A stretch of DNA of 6,082 nt. It comes from Acidimicrobiia bacterium (lineage in GTDB: Bacteria > Actinomycetota > Acidimicrobiia > IMCC26256 > JAENVU01). Under the pieces are notes generated by a model that saw nothing but the letters and a program-made list of their open reading frames with translations, did no database searches and was not told the origin of the DNA. Location: NCBI GenBank assembly GCA_025357995.1, contig JANYLF010000057.1, positions 1 to 6,082 of the forward strand. The letters are read 5' to 3'. A program made the position numbers and the translations under genes. Positions 4,291 through 6,082 of the stretch are shown here, in pieces; within the stretch, counting starts at the first letter, position 1, and each line of letters begins with the position of its first letter.

Positions 4291-6012
4291 ATGCTCGACC
4301 TAGTGGTGCGGGGCGCGACGGTCGTCGACGGTACGGGCGCGTCGGCCCGTCGGGCCGACGTTGGCGTCCAAGACGGGCGCATCGTGGCGGTCGGAGAGGT
4401 GGACGACACCGCGACCACCGAGATCGCTGCCGACGGCTTGATGGTCACGCCGGGATTCGTCGATCCGCACACCCACTACGACGCGCAGCTGTTCTGGGAT
4501 TCGAGCGCGTCGCCGAGCAGTGTGCACGGCGTGACGTCGGTGATCGGCGGTAACTGCGGGTTCACACTCGCGCCGTTGCACGCTGAAGACGCCGACTATC
4601 TCCGACGCATGATGGCGAAGGTCGAAGGCATGCCGCTCGCGGCGCTCGAGCGCGGCGTGAAGTGGGACTGGGAATCCTTTGGTGAGTATCTCGATCGGCT
4701 CGACGGCAACATCGCGGTCAACGCAGGCTTTCTCGTGGGCCACTGCGCCCTTCGTCGGTACGTGATGGGCAGCGAGGCGGTAGGAAGAGAAGCCACCGAT
4801 CAAGAGCTTGCAGCAATGGTGCGAGAGCTCCACATTGCGATTGATGCGGGCGGGCTCGGATTCTCGACCACGTTGTCGAAGACCCACTCGGACGGCGACG
4901 GTCAACCGGTCGCGTCGCGGTGGGCGAGCGAAGCCGAGGTCCTCGCACTCTGCGCCGCGGTGAAGGACCACGACGGCACCACCCTCGAAGGGATCATCGA
5001 CGGGTGTCTCGACCAGTTCGACGACGACGAGATCGAGTTGTTCGCCAAGATGTCGGCCGCCGGTCAGCGGCCACTCAACTGGAACGTCCTCACGGTCGAT
5101 TCGCGTGTGCCCGAGCGAGTCCCTCGTCAGCTCTCGGCATGGGACCGGGCCGCCGCGCTCGGCGGGCGGGTCGTGGCGCTCACCATGCCGGTATTGGTGC
5201 CGATGAACATGAGCTTCCTGAACTTCTGCGGGCTGTTCTTGCTGCCCGGTTGGGGCGACGTGATGGATCTGCCGGTGGCGGAGCGCATGGCGCGCTTGCG
5301 CGACCCCGAGACGCGAGCGTGGATGGATGCGCGCGCCAACAGCGACGAAGCCGGGGTGTTCCGTCGCCTGGCCGACTGGAAGAACTACGTCCTGGGCGAC
5401 ACCTACGCGCCGGCGAACGAGGGATTGAAGGGCCGGACGGTCGCGGATCTCGCCGCCGAACGCGGCACCGAACCATTCGCCACACTGCTCGACGTCGTCA
5501 TCGCCGACGACCTCCGCACCATCCTGTGGCCGATAGCACCCGACGGCGATGCTGCGTCGTGGGAGCTACGCAAGTCGGTGTGGGAAGACGGGCGGGCGAT
5601 GCTCGGCGGTTCGGATGCCGGCGCGCACTTGGATCGCATGTGTGGCGCGCCGTACACCACGCGATTCCTGGGTGACATGCTGCGCGGTCGCCAACTCGTT
5701 CGCATCGAAGACGCGGTGCGGATGATCACGAGCGATCCCGCGCAATTGTTCGGGTTACGAGATCGTGGTGTGCTCACACCCGGCGCGCACGCGGACCTCG
5801 CCGTCTTCGACCCTGCGACAATCGGTGCCGGGCCGGCAACGCTGGTCGCCGACCTCCCCGGTGGTTCGGCGCGCCTCACCTCGGATGCCATCGGCATGGA
5901 GCACGTCTTCGTGAACGGGGTCGAGATCGTCGCCGCGAACGCCTCGAATGGCGCGACACCGGGCACGATTCTGCGGTCGGGCCGGGATACCAAGACCGTC
6001 TCCACGTCCTGA
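4291..6012 (+). CDS. Amidohydrolase family protein, D-aminoacylase/Amidohydro_3-like
   Basis: The 573-residue protein is a metal-dependent hydrolase with the composite beta-sandwich plus TIM-barrel layout of N-acyl-D-amino acid deacylases. The N-terminal sandwich strand LVVRGATVVDGTG (4-16) leads to PGFVDPHTHYDA (54-65) with the HxH metal ligands H60 and H62. Then come GGNCGFTLAP (86-95) with C89, the position of the bridging cysteine in D-aminoacylase, GHCALR (150-155), SKTH (196-199), GGSDAGAHLD (439-448) with catalytic-type D442, and the closing strands GVLTPGAHADLAVFDP (493-508) and MEHVFVNGVEIV (536-547). Where D-aminoacylases have 'THMR' and 'SHH' histidines, this protein appears to have TTLEG (E233) and LNWN (N263/N265). 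No signal peptide is seen, so it is probably cytosolic. The substrate could be an N-acyl amino acid, cyclic amide or related compound. An operator palindrome overlaps its promoter. Family is secure; the specific reaction is not. Confidence 0.85.
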   Translation: MLDLVVRGATVVDGTGASARRADVGVQDGRIVAVGEVDDTATTEIAADGLMVTPGFVDPHTHYDAQLFWDSSASPSSVHGVTSVIGGNCGFTLAPLHAEDADYLRRMMAKVEGMPLAALERGVKWDWESFGEYLDRLDGNIAVNAGFLVGHCALRRYVMGSEAVGREATDQELAAMVRELHIAIDAGGLGFSTTLSKTHSDGDGQPVASRWASEAEVLALCAAVKDHDGTTLEGIIDGCLDQFDDDEIELFAKMSAAGQRPLNWNVLTVDSRVPERVPRQLSAWDRAAALGGRVVALTMPVLVPMNMSFLNFCGLFLLPGWGDVMDLPVAERMARLRDPETRAWMDARANSDEAGVFRRLADWKNYVLGDTYAPANEGLKGRTVADLAAERGTEPFATLLDVVIADDLRTILWPIAPDGDAASWELRKSVWEDGRAMLGGSDAGAHLDRMCGAPYTTRFLGDMLRGRQLVRIEDAVRMITSDPAQLFGLRDRGVLTPGAHADLAVFDPATIGAGPATLVADLPGGSARLTSDAIGMEHVFVNGVEIVAANASNGATPGTILRSGRDTKTVSTS

Positions 6013-6036
6013 CGCCACTCCGATGCGGCGCGGACC

Positions 6037-6042
6037 TACAGT
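6037..6042 (+). promoter_or_regulatory. Weak candidate -10 box before the last gene
   Basis: TACAGT fits TANNNT and lies 23 nt before the ATG at 6066. It could give the last gene its own promoter within the 53-bp gap, though readthrough from the amidohydrolase is equally possible. No good -35 is seen. Confidence 0.25.
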
Positions 6043-6065
6043 GCGCGCCTACTCGGAGGTGGAAG

Positions 6066-6082
6066 ATGTCGAAGAAGACGCT
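6066..6082 (+). CDS. Start of an unidentified gene, cut by window edge
   Basis: An ATG at 6066 opens a frame reading M-S-K-K-T to the end of the window. GGAGG at 6055-6059 lies 6 nt before it, which is a strong ribosome binding site. It follows the amidohydrolase stop by 53 bp on the same strand and may be co-transcribed with it. Too little is present to suggest a product. Confidence 0.6.

Noticed and set aside
3795..4553. Plus-strand ORF running across the HNH-amidohydrolase gap
   Set aside because: It overlaps both genes out of frame, has a low-complexity Arg/Ser/Pro composition and no ribosome binding site.
5403..6005. Minus-strand ORF (200 codons) opposite the amidohydrolase end
   Set aside because: It overlaps the conserved C-terminal strands and the GGSDAGAHLD motif of the amidohydrolase and has no motifs of its own.
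1..6082. CRISPR array, tRNA, rRNA or insertion-sequence transposase
   Set aside because: No regularly spaced repeats, tRNA-like cloverleaf, rRNA signature or transposase frame was seen on either strand.

Overview
This window is high-GC DNA (roughly two thirds G+C by eye) from an actinobacterium. The codon usage favours G/C in third position, GTG starts occur beside strong Shine-Dalgarno (SD) sequences, and one start looks leaderless. The gene content is also actinobacterial: a DUF222/HNH (13E12-type) protein, an ECF sigma factor paired with a CU044_5270-like membrane protein, and abundant acyl-CoA enzymes. Several proteins resemble those of Acidimicrobiia, but that placement is an impression from family memory and not a demonstrated assignment.

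Layout. (1) Positions 1-359, minus strand: the N-terminal 119 codons of an AMP-binding acyl-CoA ligase that runs off the left edge. (2) 452-1294, plus strand: a double-hotdog acyl-CoA thioesterase, divergent from the ligase across a 92-bp shared control region. (3) 1307-2708, minus strand: a two-gene operon of a small ECF-like sigma factor (2253-2708) and a membrane-anchored CU044_5270-like protein (1307-2260). They overlap by 8 bp, and the second gene converges on the thioesterase with a 12-bp gap. (4) 2709-2953: a divergent intergenic region holding a possible 34-codon minus-strand ORF in the same frame as the sigma gene. (5) 2954-4015, plus strand: a DUF222/HNH endonuclease-like gene that appears to have lost an internal block just before its HNH core and that switches from G-rich to C-rich along its length. 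(6) 4016-4290: noncoding, ending in a perfect 21-bp palindrome that probably serves as a repressor operator. (7) 4291-6012, plus strand: an amidohydrolase of the D-aminoacylase/Amidohydro_3 type with apparently atypical metal-ligand positions. (8) 6066-6082: the first codons of another plus-strand gene.

How the parts may work together. The ligase and thioesterase suggest acyl-CoA (lipid or steroid side-chain) metabolism, with CoA esters formed by one and hydrolysed by the other. The sigma/membrane-protein pair looks like an independent envelope-signal module. The HNH gene belongs to a family that is multicopy and of unclear role in actinobacteria, and it may be an insertion between otherwise unrelated loci. 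The amidohydrolase appears to be controlled separately through its palindromic operator. I did not find a clearly new multi-gene system. The points most worth a second look are the operator palindrome, the internally shortened HNH protein with its strand-composition switch, and the altered metal-site residues of the amidohydrolase.
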